Assembly (NCBI GenBank): GCA_019312835.1
Contig: JAFDCJ010000341.1
Coordinates: forward strand, 1 to 64,000
DNA length: 64,000 bases
From: Deltaproteobacteria bacterium
Lineage (GTDB): Bacteria > Desulfobacterota > Desulfobacteria > Desulfobacterales > JAFDCJ01
Direction: 5' to 3'
A program made the position numbers and the translations under genes. Below the pieces are notes generated by a model, which was not told where the DNA came from, did no database searches, and saw only the letters and a list, made by a program, of their open reading frames with translations. Below are positions 1-8,382 of this stretch, piece after piece; the stretch's first letter is position 1, and every line of letters begins with the position of its first letter.

Positions 1-150
1 CGATGGCATTAAGGACTATTTTGAGTGCCGCCGCCGGCAAGACTCGAAAGAGATATGTTTTAGAAATTATTGAGTGAGGATCTATAAATTCCGTTTCCTA
101 TTCTCCTATAGCCTCAGCACAAAGAATGCAAAGATCGGATTCGGGCAGGA

Positions 151-1095
151 TCATCTATTTTCCTTTTTGCCAAGAAACCTTAAATAGATATCGGCAGTTT
201 CTTTTGGCTTTTCGACCATCGGCAGATGCCCCACATCCTCCATAATGGCCACCTGTGCGTTTGGCATGACAGAATCCAGAATTTTTGCCCCCGACACGTG
301 CAAAGCCCTGTCGCTGTCTCCCCACAGGACCAGGGCAGGCACCATCGATCCGTTAAGGGCGTCTTCTAAACCTGTTTTTTTTGAAGTCTCCAGGATTTGC
401 ATCCATATTTTCTGATTGAGGGGACGGTTCTTAATGGCGTCCTTTGCCAGTACTTTTAGCATGGGACCCGGAATAAACGGTCTTTGGACAAATATAAAAT
501 CAATCAAGCGCCTGTATTCTTCAACGCTTTCTACCACCAGAGGATTGGAGTTGCCGGCGCTTAGTTGTCGGTGCATTTCGCTGGGCTCGGCCGAAACAAC
601 TCCGCCGGGCGCCACCAGCCACAGACTGATGACATTCTCTGGATGCTGGGCGGCATAGACACTGGCAATGTAGCCACCCATGGAACTTCCCCCCAGATGG
701 AAACGCGAAAGTCCCAACCTGCGCACGAAAGCATGGACCCGATCCGCCTGGGCGGCGATCGAGTAATCTAAGCCAGAAGGACGGCTGCTTTCGCCAAAAC
801 CGGGCAGATCCGGTGCGACGACGTTAAAATGCGGTGTCAGGTGTTTGCTGATGCGCGTCCAGTTGTCTTTGTTGGCGCCGAACCCATGGAGCAGCAACAG
901 CACATCACCCTGCCCGCCTTCCAGGTATTCGATATGCAATCCTTCCACTTCCAGGCGGTGTTGTTGGAGTCCGGCACGGCTTCTTTCCGCTTTCAGCAGA
1001 AGCTTGAAGGCGGCATCCGGAAATACATAGTAGACGCCAACCGCAGCCAGAAAGATGGCCAATACGCTGACTAATAAAATAATTTTCTTTTTCAT
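151..1095 (-). CDS. Membrane-anchored alpha/beta hydrolase
   Basis: Alpha/beta-hydrolase-fold enzyme of about 314 residues, probably an esterase- or lipase-like hydrolase acting outside the cytoplasmic membrane. Seen: a hydrophobic N-terminal segment (residues about 4-24) serving as signal anchor, the oxyanion motif LLLLHGFG near residue 67, the nucleophile elbow GGSSMGG (Ser about 138), a late acidic residue in LWGDSD and the catalytic His in VGHLPM. The start at 1095 is chosen because the signal-like segment begins there and GGA lies just upstream; an upstream in-frame ATG at 1194 would add 33 residues partly encoded by repeat DNA. The substrate cannot be told from sequence. Confidence 0.85.
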   Translation of the reverse strand: MKKKIILLVSVLAIFLAAVGVYYVFPDAAFKLLLKAERSRAGLQQHRLEVEGLHIEYLEGGQGDVLLLLHGFGANKDNWTRISKHLTPHFNVVAPDLPGFGESSRPSGLDYSIAAQADRVHAFVRRLGLSRFHLGGSSMGGYIASVYAAQHPENVISLWLVAPGGVVSAEPSEMHRQLSAGNSNPLVVESVEEYRRLIDFIFVQRPFIPGPMLKVLAKDAIKNRPLNQKIWMQILETSKKTGLEDALNGSMVPALVLWGDSDRALHVSGAKILDSVMPNAQVAIMEDVGHLPMVEKPKETADIYLRFLGKKENR

Positions 1096-1171
1096 TTCAA
1101 TTCCGATCAATTTGCCTTTTTGAAATTCTCGGATGGCATTAGAAATTTGACAGGAAAATGAATACGTACTG

Positions 1172-1239
1172 CCCAGCGTTGCTGGATGACCCATCGGTAC
1201 TAGTTATTAAAGGTGCGCCTCCCAGCGTTGCTGGATGAC
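1172..1239. repeat. Two copies of a 19-bp direct repeat
   Basis: CCCAGCGTTGCTGGATGAC occurs at 1172-1190 and again at 1221-1239. Each unit contains the small palindrome CCAGC-GTT-GCTGG, so each copy can form a hairpin. The flanking GTGCGCCT(C/T)CCAG also recurs at about 1262-1275, suggesting a decayed third unit. Confidence 0.8.
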
Positions 1240-1311
1240 AGATCCATTGTAATTGTCAGAAGTGCGCCTTCCAGAGCGTGTCCCAATTATCAAAACTGTG
1301 CATGTTGCAGC

Positions 1312-1396
1312 ATCGTCATTCCGGGCTTGACCCGAAATCCAGTGCCCTTCGAATCCCTTGTACAACGGGAGGCCGGATCAAGCCCGGCATGACGAT
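1312..1396. repeat. Palindromic intergenic element (CGTCAT...ATGACG)
   Basis: The left arm (1312-1334, ATCGTCATTCCGGGCTTGA...) and right arm (1371-1396, ...TCAAGCCCGGCATGACGAT) are near-perfect reverse complements around a roughly 36-nt centre. An outer, weaker pair (CGTGTCCCAATTATC at about 1277 and GAATTGAGACACAG at about 1417) extends it. From general knowledge, such CGTCAT-GCCGGGCTTGA palindromes are common dispersed elements in proteobacterial genomes. It resembles a MITE-like or REP-like unit; no transposase is nearby. Confidence 0.7.
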
Positions 1397-1482
1397 CAGA
1401 TAATGGTCGATTTTCTGAATTGAGACACAGTCGCCACAGCAGGGTTGATAATTATTTAGTAATCTACTTATGGAACAGTCCA

Positions 1483-2034
1483 CTAGTGAACCATCAGAAA
1501 GGCATAGCGGTCCATTTTCTGATCGTAGTCGGTGCGCACGTCAATGGGAAACCCGAACTGGCGGACAGTCGAGTAAACGTCGACGGCCATGGCCTCCGGG
1601 GCGGGGCGGGCCATGCGCGGTTCTTTACAGGTTTCGCGGTCGCCGGTGCACTCCTTGCAAAAACAGCACGAATCCATGAACAGTAAAAAGGCCCGTTCGT
1701 AGCCCGCCAAAAAAACTTCGCGTTCCAGCTTGACCAGTCTGGCGTTGATCTTGCGCGACCAGGCATGACGGTCTTCGGGTTTTTTCATTTTGCCTTCAAA
1801 GTGCAGGATGATCGCATCGCCGTATTCGCTGAAAAACCGCTCGCATTCGGCCACCGACGGGGTGTTGGGCGGACAGGCACCGCCCCGACCGTATTCGCCG
1901 CAGCCGAATTTGCATTTCATGCGTACCCACTGGCTTACAATGATTTTTTTAGGATAGATCCACTTGTAGTCCGTGTAGCCCTTTGCTTTACATATGCCAT
2001 CCAGAATTTTCCGCTTATTCGCGCTAAGACCCAT
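1483..2034 (-). CDS. DUF2284 family metal-binding protein
   Basis: Cytoplasmic protein of 183 residues matching DUF2284 (predicted metal-binding). Seen: two cysteine groups, an N-terminal CKFGCGEYGRGGACPPNTP (residues about 42-60) and a later CCFCKECTG...C (about 121-137), which together look like an Fe-S or metal site, followed by the family's closing region PEAMAVDVYSTVRQFGFP. The start is supported by GGAGAA a few bases upstream. Family members occur widely in anaerobes and their function is unknown. It is alone between the hydrolase and the molybdenum-hydroxylase group, so context gives no clear role. Confidence 0.85.
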   Translation of the reverse strand: MGLSANKRKILDGICKAKGYTDYKWIYPKKIIVSQWVRMKCKFGCGEYGRGGACPPNTPSVAECERFFSEYGDAIILHFEGKMKKPEDRHAWSRKINARLVKLEREVFLAGYERAFLLFMDSCCFCKECTGDRETCKEPRMARPAPEAMAVDVYSTVRQFGFPIDVRTDYDQKMDRYAFLMVH

Positions 2035-2065
2035 ATGATATTTTCTCCTTTCCGATCAACAAAAG

Positions 2066-2704
2066 CTATGCGAGTGCGCTGAATCTGTAACCGCTTCCGA
2101 TCGGCGGCTTTTTCTTAAATCCTTTTTGCTGTGATGGGTAACTGCATAGATAGGGTGGTTTAGAGGGATCTTTGAAAATAACGATTTCATCGACGCCCTT
2201 ACCGCGGCAGGTATCAAGCAGCCGGGGGATTGCATTGCGGGTGTAGTCGTTCAGGGTCAACATTACGGCCAGGGACGATTTCGCAGGCGTTGGTCCTGCG
2301 CCGGTCCGGCTTAAGGCGGTTTCGAGTTCAACGACCTGATCGACTTGCTCGATAACTGGCCGGCGGAACAGAACCGTGGACGAATTCTGAAAGCGCTTAA
2401 TTTCCGGACGCGTGATCGGCCAAAAATAGGCAAAAATTTCCACAAGCCTTATTTCGGTCCGGCAAAGGATCAACTCCGGCAAGCCAATTTGGAAATAGGA
2501 CCGTCCTTGAATGCGTTTGGCCGATTTCGCATTGATTTTCAGAAGGGGGTCCGGCAGGTTCTGTGAAAGTTCGTAGACATGGGCACAGACGCGTTCTGCG
2601 TCATAATAATCGATTATTCTATACCCGAAAAAAGCCGTCGGCAAGACAAGGCTCAGAAACCGCAGCAGCTCTCTTCTTGATAGTCGACAGTCCATCCCCA
2701 CCAT
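2066..2704 (-). CDS. Uncharacterised protein with Tat-like N-terminus
   Basis: I do not recognise this 212-residue protein. It begins with SRRELLRFLSLVLPTAFFG, a twin-arginine-like motif followed by a short hydrophobic stretch, so export by Tat is possible, though the hydrophobic run is short and no signal-peptidase site is obvious. The rest is basic and has no visible cofactor motif. It lies downstream of and on the same strand as the molybdenum hydroxylase subunits (gap about 64 bp), so co-transcription is likely and a helper role possible. A start at residue 4 (2695) is an alternative. Confidence 0.6.
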   Translation of the reverse strand: MVGMDCRLSRRELLRFLSLVLPTAFFGYRIIDYYDAERVCAHVYELSQNLPDPLLKINAKSAKRIQGRSYFQIGLPELILCRTEIRLVEIFAYFWPITRPEIKRFQNSSTVLFRRPVIEQVDQVVELETALSRTGAGPTPAKSSLAVMLTLNDYTRNAIPRLLDTCRGKGVDEIVIFKDPSKPPYLCSYPSQQKGFKKKPPIGSGYRFSALA

Positions 2705-2768
2705 CTTTGTTGTCGAGTTCTCTGCCTTTGCCCCTGTGTCCCTGCCAATCCGTTTAAGCCACGATGTG

Positions 2769-4901
2769 TCAGGCCCGCTCCATGGCGGCCTTGACCCTGG
2801 CGGGGGTCATGGGCAGCTGGAACACGGCGGCTCCGACGGCATCATGAATGGCCGTTGCGATCACACCACCCATGCCGATGATGGCGGGCTCGCCGCCGCC
2901 CTGGGGCGCCAGGTCCGGGTTTTCCAAAATAACGGTTTCGATTTTGGGAAGCCACGAAAACCTCGGGATCTCATAGGTGTCGAAATTCAGGTCGAATATC
3001 TCTCCATTCGAAAAGTGAATTTCTTCGCTCAAGGCATATCCCAATCCCATGGTGATGCAGCCTTCCATCTGGGTGGCCGCTCCGTCGGGGTTTACCACCA
3101 CCCCCATATCCTGGGCACATACGACACGCTTGACGGCCACGCTGCCGCTTGTCCGCTCCACTTCCACCTCTGCCATAAAGGCCACGTAGGTGCCGGCATC
3201 GATTCCGCAGGCAATGCCGTGTCCCCGTCCGCTGGGCGGTTTCAAGGGCTTCCAGCCGAACGCCTTTGCCGCGGCCTGCAGAACGTTGATCATGCGCCGG
3301 TCCTTGAGGTGTTTCAGGCGAAACTGAAGCGGATCCGCTCCGGCTTTGGCGGCCATCAGGTTCAAATGCAAGTCGCGGGCATAGGTATTGGTGTTGTTGG
3401 CCGGTGCCCGCCAGGGTCCGATGTCGAAAGGATGGTATTCACGGGCGCGACCGCGCCACCGTCCGTAAACCAGCTCCTGATGATGCGGAATATCATAGAA
3501 TTGTTTGCTGCCCCGCATGCCGGCATAGTATACCTTATAATCCCAGAAGCTCATCCTGCCGGATTTGTCGAGACCGGATTTGATGCTGACGATGGCGGCC
3601 GGTCTGAAGGTATCGTAAAAGAATTCTTCGGCGCGATTCCAGGCCACCTGAACCGGTTTTCCGGTTCGCTTCGCCAAACGCGCTGCTTCAAGGGCTTGCT
3701 GGGAGGCTGATTTGCCGCCGAAGGCACCCCCGACGTAAGGTGTGATAATCCGGACCCGATCGGCGGGCAGGCTCAACTGCTCGGCGATGAGCTCTTTCAC
3801 CCGGAAAGGGGTCTGGGTGGAGGCCCAAACCGTGAGTCTGTTGCCGTCAAATTCGGCGACGGCCGTGTGCGGCTCCATGGGCGCATGGGCCACATAGCTG
3901 TTCAGATACGTTTTTTCGATGACAGTCGAGGCAAGCTTTGCACCGCTTTCAAGGCTTCCCCCCTGGGACGCGATTTCCGGCTCCGGTGGTGATTTGAGCA
4001 AATGGTCAAAAATGGTCTGGTCGTCGGCACCGGCTGCGGGCCGGTCGAACTGGGCATTGATGTGTGCCAGTGCCTGTTCGGCAACATCGGGATGTTCATG
4101 AAGAACGGCGACAAAATCGCCCTCCTGGACAACCATAAGCCCGTCGGTCTTTTTGGCCGGATTGGTATCCGCTTTGACCAGTTTGGCCCCATGGGCCGGT
4201 GGCCTGAGTATTTTGGCGTAAAGCATCCCCGGAAACCGGATGTCTCCTGAGAATTGGGCCGCACCGGTCACTTTTTCGATGGCATCCCGCCGGGGAAACG
4301 ATTTTCCCACGGTTTCATGCGCTGAAGACGGCTTTATGGGCGGCACGGAATTTAAGTGCTTTTCGATGATGCGGCCCTTGGTGAGTTCACCGTAACTAAC
4401 CCGGCGCTCCGGTTTTGAGGCTACATAGACGTATCCGTCCTTTGTAACCAGACGACCGATGGGGGCCTTCAGATGATCGGCGGCCAATTCCAGCAATACC
4501 CCTCGGGCCTCGCTGGCGGCCTCGCGCAGAAATATGCCGAAATAGCGGATGGAAAGGGAGCCGAAGGTTCCGGCATCCCACGGGCACAGATCGGTATCCC
4601 CCATTATGATATCCACCGCATTATAATCTGCATGCAGCTCTTCGGCCAGCAACTGGGGCAACGATGTCATGACACTCTGGCCCATTTCGATCTTGCCGGT
4701 ATACAGGACAACCCGGTTATCAGGCCCGATTCTCAGAAACGCGTTAAAATCGGTGGGGATGCCGGTGCCCAAAAAACCGGCTCGCTGCGTGCGTGCCCGG
4801 GCCAGGCGATCAAAGCCGGTGAAGTAGACGATGATCCCTCCGCCCAAAATCCCCAACCGCTTCAGAAATTCACGTCGGTTCATGGAGGTGGCCGGCATCA
4901 T
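2769..4901 (-). CDS. Molybdenum hydroxylase large subunit (xanthine dehydrogenase family), Tat-exported
   Basis: Molybdopterin-binding subunit of a xanthine dehydrogenase/aldehyde oxidoreductase-family enzyme, about 710 residues. The N-terminal Tat signal (MNRREFLKRLGILGGG, residues about 7-22) puts it in the periplasm, as in the isoquinoline 1-oxidoreductase/IorB-type branch. Seen: the Moco loop YVGGAFGGK (about 390), hydroxylase repeats, and the catalytic Glu region QGGGEPAIIG near residue 675. The start ATG overlaps the stop of the 2Fe-2S subunit gene (ATGA), so the two are translationally coupled. There is no FAD subunit in the window, so electrons probably leave by cytochromes or the nearby Fe-S protein. 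The substrate (N-heterocycle, aldehyde or other) is not deducible. Confidence 0.9.
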   Translation of the reverse strand: MMPATSMNRREFLKRLGILGGGIIVYFTGFDRLARARTQRAGFLGTGIPTDFNAFLRIGPDNRVVLYTGKIEMGQSVMTSLPQLLAEELHADYNAVDIIMGDTDLCPWDAGTFGSLSIRYFGIFLREAASEARGVLLELAADHLKAPIGRLVTKDGYVYVASKPERRVSYGELTKGRIIEKHLNSVPPIKPSSAHETVGKSFPRRDAIEKVTGAAQFSGDIRFPGMLYAKILRPPAHGAKLVKADTNPAKKTDGLMVVQEGDFVAVLHEHPDVAEQALAHINAQFDRPAAGADDQTIFDHLLKSPPEPEIASQGGSLESGAKLASTVIEKTYLNSYVAHAPMEPHTAVAEFDGNRLTVWASTQTPFRVKELIAEQLSLPADRVRIITPYVGGAFGGKSASQQALEAARLAKRTGKPVQVAWNRAEEFFYDTFRPAAIVSIKSGLDKSGRMSFWDYKVYYAGMRGSKQFYDIPHHQELVYGRWRGRAREYHPFDIGPWRAPANNTNTYARDLHLNLMAAKAGADPLQFRLKHLKDRRMINVLQAAAKAFGWKPLKPPSGRGHGIACGIDAGTYVAFMAEVEVERTSGSVAVKRVVCAQDMGVVVNPDGAATQMEGCITMGLGYALSEEIHFSNGEIFDLNFDTYEIPRFSWLPKIETVILENPDLAPQGGGEPAIIGMGGVIATAIHDAVGAAVFQLPMTPARVKAAMERA

Positions 4902-5377
4902 TTTTTCCCTCCTTTCATCTCTTGCGCCGCGGTTTCAATGGCCTGAATAATCCGGGTATGGGCGCCGCATCGACACAGGTTATCATCCATACCCGCGATG
5001 ATTTCTGATCGCGACGGCGTGGGATTTTCCGCCAGCAGACCGTATGCTTTAAGAATCATGCCCGGTGTGCAATACCCGCATTGGAAACCGGCATGCCGGA
5101 CAAACGCCTCTTGCAGTGGATGCAGCCGGTCGTTTTGGGCCAGTCCTTCGATGGTGATGATCTGGCTGCCGGCGACTTCTCTGACCGTTTTCTGGCAGGC
5201 CAGCTCGGCTGAATCGTCGACCAGCACCGTGCAGGCGCCGCACAAGCCTTCACCACAGCCGTACTTCGGACCGGTCACCCCCAGATCGGTGCGCAAAACC
5301 CACAGCAGCGTCCGTTCACCGTCCACTTTCAGGCGTACCGGCCGACCGTTGACTTTAAATTCAATCGTTTCTTTCAT
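4898..5377 (-). CDS. Molybdenum hydroxylase 2Fe-2S subunit
   Basis: Small electron-transfer subunit of 159 residues, first gene of the hydroxylase operon. Seen: the plant-type 2Fe-2S motif CGEGLCGACTV...C (about residues 40-62) and the second, helical 2Fe-2S domain with CGYCTPGM (about 98) and the CRCG pair (about 136). This arrangement is diagnostic of the IorA/CoxS-type subunit. It has no signal peptide of its own, consistent with folding in the cytoplasm and export with the Tat-tagged large subunit. GGGAGG lies just before the ATG. Its stop overlaps the large-subunit start by 4 bp. Confidence 0.93.
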   Translation of the reverse strand: MKETIEFKVNGRPVRLKVDGERTLLWVLRTDLGVTGPKYGCGEGLCGACTVLVDDSAELACQKTVREVAGSQIITIEGLAQNDRLHPLQEAFVRHAGFQCGYCTPGMILKAYGLLAENPTPSRSEIIAGMDDNLCRCGAHTRIIQAIETAAQEMKGGKK

Positions 5378-5589
5378 AAAAGGCCTCCCGTCCAGAATTG
5401 GACCAAGAATTAATATCGTGAAGGGTACAATAATAAGGCAGCCGCAAGATGATTAATATTTCAGGATACGTTCAGGCATCACGGGCGCTGGAAAGGTTCA
5501 GGATCGGATCAGGTTCAGCTTGAAAAAAGTTTTTTCAGCATACATCAAAAGAATCGGATGCACAAGACATTCAAACAGGGATAAAATTT

Positions 5590-6297
5590 TTAATATTTGA
5601 ACAGGTTCATATGACCGGTCCGCACCGAGTCAACGATCAGTTTGCCGGCCAGCTTTAATTTTGCCAGGCGGCCTTTCTTGCCGGCCATCATGATGTCGTG
5701 CAGATCTTCGCGGGTTTGCGGCGGTCTCACCTCGGCAGGCTTTTTGACAAGGTTGATGGATGCTGTCGGGCAGGCAGGCACACACACCCCGCATCCGATA
5801 CAGCGGTTACGGTCCACCACGGCCGGCTGCTTTTTGGCTGCAACGCTCACCGCAGCGACCTGGCAGCGTTTGACGCAGGCGCCGCATCCTTCACACGTGG
5901 CGCTGTCCACGGCGGCATAAAAGTTGGCCACCCAGAATTCCAGTGGTTTGGGAAGATCCTGGTGAATCCCCAGCATCCCGCAGCAGCATCCGCAGCAAGA
6001 ACAGATGAACGCGGCTTTTGCCGTATTGGACGGCTGAAGGACCAGCCCCTGTTTCTGGATTCCCTCCAGCCTCTGTTCCAGTTCGCCGGCTGACGCGACC
6101 AGGTGGCCGGCGCGATGGAAAATCGTTTCCAGGGGCTCGTATTTGTGACTCAGGCAACAGGCAATCCCAGCCTCTTCGGGGGTAAAAATGTGCTTCAGCA
6201 GTTTTATCTCAACCCCGGACCGGGTAGCCGGAAATCCGACCGCCTGCCTGTCCAGATGCCTTTGCAATCTGGTATAGACCTGATTATCCTGCTCCAT
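5590..6297 (-). CDS. 4Fe-4S ferredoxin-type protein with extra cysteine cluster
   Basis: Electron-transfer protein of 235 residues. The C-terminal half holds two 4Fe-4S motifs, CEGCGACVKRCQ (about 140) and CIGCGVCVPACP (about 170); note Gln in place of Pro after the first. Before these is an unusual run, CSCCGCCCG (about 118), suggesting another metal site. The N-terminal region (EAGIACCLSHKYEP) resembles that of large uncharacterised ferredoxin-like proteins of sulfate reducers. AGGAGG precedes the start. It lies just downstream of nothing but 200 bp upstream of the hydroxylase operon on the same strand, so a role as redox partner is possible. Confidence 0.85.
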   Translation of the reverse strand: MEQDNQVYTRLQRHLDRQAVGFPATRSGVEIKLLKHIFTPEEAGIACCLSHKYEPLETIFHRAGHLVASAGELEQRLEGIQKQGLVLQPSNTAKAAFICSCCGCCCGMLGIHQDLPKPLEFWVANFYAAVDSATCEGCGACVKRCQVAAVSVAAKKQPAVVDRNRCIGCGVCVPACPTASINLVKKPAEVRPPQTREDLHDIMMAGKKGRLAKLKLAGKLIVDSVRTGHMNLFKY

Positions 6298-6510
6298 GCA
6301 ATGCCTCCTGAATGATGTTTAAATTAGACCGCACAAGGGGCTGCCGGTCAAGGATTCTTTTGCATCAGACTTGGTATAATTTGGACCAGGAACCCGTCGC
6401 GACTTAATTTCTCATATAGGAGCCCAATTCAAACATTTGGTTACATCAATGTATCCTGGTTTGCAATTCTGTAAATTACGACGGAAGGTCTGAGGACTTT
6501 CAGTCGCTCC

Positions 6511-6580
6511 TGCTATCAGCGATGAACTATCAGCTATGAACTTAATATGGCTATGGGCTATCGGCTTCGAGCTTATCTAT
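6511..6580. repeat. Word-type inverted repeat (GCTATCAGC/GCTATGAAC)
   Basis: The intergenic segment is made of near-repeats of one short word: CTATCAGC, GATGAACTATCAGC, TATGAAC, GGCTATGGGCTATCGGC. The same vocabulary (AGCTATGAGC, CATAGCTGATAG) recurs at 46500-46606 and 47705-47738. Confidence 0.6.
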
Positions 6581-7251
6581 CTTCTCAGTATTCGGATCCA
6601 GCGCCAGACATTCAACAGCCCGAAAAGGGAAGCGGCCACATAGGTCAGCGCACAGGCTGTCAGAATTTTTTTAGCGGCGGCAACATCTTCGGCCGGAATA
6701 TACTCGCCGGAGGACAGCAGGGGCAGGGCGCGGTTGAAGCTGGCATCGAACTCGGTGGGCAGTGTCAGCAGGTGCACGATCACCGGTACCCCCAGGGTGG
6801 CCAAGCCGCCCAAAAACATCAATAAGCCGACCGACGGGGCGCGGGTGAGAGCCGCCAGCACCGGAATGGCCATCATGATAACGGCACCGATCCGCTCCAC
6901 TTTCTGGGCTGTGCCGATCATTCGGGTTCGGGTTTTAAGGGGCCTGTAACCGGCCTGGTCCTGGATGGCATGTCCGACTTCATGGGCGGCAACCACCACC
7001 GATGTAAGGGTTTTGCGTCCGCAGGTGTCCTGGGTCAGGCGGATGGTTTTTTGCTGGGGGTCATAGTGATCGGCGGTAGCGGTCACCTCCAGCTTGACGT
7101 CTTTTAAATCCAGGCGTTGCAAGAGCAGCCGGGCCAGATCGATGCCGCTGCCCGAAAAATATTCCTGCCGGTTGTAGCGGTTTAATACGTATCTGGCCCA
7201 AAAATGCGGTCCGAACAGGGCGATGATGGCGAGAGCAATAAGATAAATCAT
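6577..7251 (-). CDS. Membrane zinc metallopeptidase (YugP family)
   Basis: Integral membrane zinc peptidase of 224 residues, family of Bacillus YugP (Zn_peptidase_2). Seen: an N-terminal membrane helix (MIYLIALAIIALFG), the zinc-binding AHEVGHAIQ motif (about residues 89-97) followed by the typical QDQAGYRPLKTR, and hydrophobic helices at about 119-160 and near the C-terminus. Length matches the family. Members are thought to act in membrane protein quality control; the substrate is unknown. No strong ribosome-binding site is visible. It sits 72 bp downstream of rubrerythrin on the same strand. Confidence 0.92.
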   Translation of the reverse strand: MIYLIALAIIALFGPHFWARYVLNRYNRQEYFSGSGIDLARLLLQRLDLKDVKLEVTATADHYDPQQKTIRLTQDTCGRKTLTSVVVAAHEVGHAIQDQAGYRPLKTRTRMIGTAQKVERIGAVIMMAIPVLAALTRAPSVGLLMFLGGLATLGVPVIVHLLTLPTEFDASFNRALPLLSSGEYIPAEDVAAAKKILTACALTYVAASLFGLLNVWRWIRILRR

Positions 7252-7323
7252 TCGGTTTAATAGCGGCAGCGCCTGAATATATTTAGCTTTTGAGGCACCC
7301 TGCCGGCTTTAAATGGTAATGGC

Positions 7324-7899
7324 CTACCAGTTTTCGGCCAGCAGTTCAAAAACCCCGCGGGGCTTCACGCACGCCGGGCATTTTTCCGGTGCCTGGTTGC
7401 CTGTGTGCAGGTAGCCGCAATTGCGACAGCGCCAGACCATTTCCCGGTCGCGGTGAAATACGCGATCGGCTTTGAGGTTGGCAGCCAACTCCCGGTAGCG
7501 CTTTTCATGCTGCTTTTCGGAAACACTGATGGCCTCCCAGGTTTCGGCGGCCCGCCCAAAACCCTCATCGCGGGCAATGTCGGCAAAGCCCGGGTACATG
7601 TCGGTATGCTCAAAACGCTCGCCGTCGGCTGCCGCCACCAGATTTTCGTAGGTACCCCTGATGGCCCCGGCCGGAAAAGACCAGGTGATTTCCATCTCGC
7701 CGCCATTGAAAAATTTGAAAAACCGCAGGGCGTGCTCGCATTCCTGGTTGGCGGTTTCCTCGAAAATGTCGGCAATCTGGGCGTAGCCCTCCTCGCCTGC
7801 ACGGCGGGCGAAATAGGTGTAGCGGTTGCGGGCCTGGGACTCACCGGCAAACGACGTGAGCAGGTTTTTGGCCGTTTGGCTATCTCTGAATTTTACCAC
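7324..7899 (-). CDS. rbr: Rubrerythrin
   Basis: Non-haem di-iron peroxidase of 191 residues that reduces hydrogen peroxide in the cytoplasm of anaerobes. Seen: the N-terminal ferritin-like domain with the Glu ligands in FAGESQARNRY and NQECEHALRFF, further ligands in ERYRELAAN, and the C-terminal rubredoxin domain with CRNCGYLHTG and CPAC (iron via four Cys). Length equals that of known rubrerythrins. The start is GTG at 7899, preceded by GGGAGG. The neighbouring ferredoxin gene lies 43 bp upstream and probably shares its transcript and may feed it electrons. Confidence 0.96.
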   Translation of the reverse strand: MVKFRDSQTAKNLLTSFAGESQARNRYTYFARRAGEEGYAQIADIFEETANQECEHALRFFKFFNGGEMEITWSFPAGAIRGTYENLVAAADGERFEHTDMYPGFADIARDEGFGRAAETWEAISVSEKQHEKRYRELAANLKADRVFHRDREMVWRCRNCGYLHTGNQAPEKCPACVKPRGVFELLAENW

Positions 7900-7942
7900 G
7901 CCAAACCTCCCTTATTAAGGCTAATCCGAAGCATTAATTTTT

Positions 7943-8134
7943 TTACTCTTCGATTTCGATGGCCTGCGGGACGCACTCGGCGGCGGCCTGCCGGACAAGG
8001 TCATGGTACTTTTCCGGGATTTCGTCAAACTTGACGATGGACAGCAGCTGGTCTTCGTCGTATTCGAATACCTCCGGGCAAAGATGGTTGCAGTTGCGAT
8101 CCCCCATGCATTGGCTGTTGATGCGAACTTTCAT
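7943..8134 (-). CDS. Single-cluster ferredoxin with Asp at a ligand position
   Basis: Small ferredoxin of 63 residues. The cluster motif is CMGDRNCNHLCPEVF: Asp (residue about 12) stands where the second Cys ligand is normally found, as in Pyrococcus furiosus ferredoxin, where the Asp-ligated cluster converts readily between 3Fe-4S and 4Fe-4S. A last Cys is in AAECVPQ near residue 55. The start at 8134 is set by AGAGGAG eight bases upstream; an in-frame start at 8194 would give an unlikely basic extension. Immediately upstream of rubrerythrin, so an electron-donor role in oxidative stress defence is a reasonable inference. Confidence 0.88.
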   Translation of the reverse strand: MKVRINSQCMGDRNCNHLCPEVFEYDEDQLLSIVKFDEIPEKYHDLVRQAAAECVPQAIEIEE

Positions 8135-8327
8135 TTTTGTCTCCTCTGGGCCTCCGCGGGCCGGCTGTTTTTGTTCAAAACGATTCTTGGGCACTCAATC
8201 GACGTATAGCGGAAAAGAGTCAAATGATCAAGATGTTCAATGCGATGGTTCGGGAGTGATGACGTATGGTCTGTGGAAGGGGTAATAGAGCTGGAAAATC
8301 ACCTCCGTCTGGAAGCGATATAGACCT

Positions 8328-8360
8328 AACAAAAGGGCAGAACCGCTTCCGGTTCTGCCC
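8328..8360 (-). terminator. Rho-independent terminator of the 8383-8781 gene
   Basis: A perfect 11-bp stem (GGGCAGAACCG / CGGTTCTGCCC) with a 4-nt loop at 8335-8360. On the minus strand it is followed by TTTTGTT. It lies 23 bp past the stop of the secreted-protein gene. Confidence 0.9.
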
Positions 8361-8382
8361 CGGTTACTGATTTATTGCCGGA

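Larger units (their letters stand above)
1096..1482. other. Intergenic stretch with repeats, no gene seen
   Basis: This gap between two minus-strand genes holds two copies of a 19-bp direct repeat (1172-1190 and 1221-1239) and a larger palindromic element (about 1277-1431). I see no convincing coding sequence. Confidence 0.6.
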
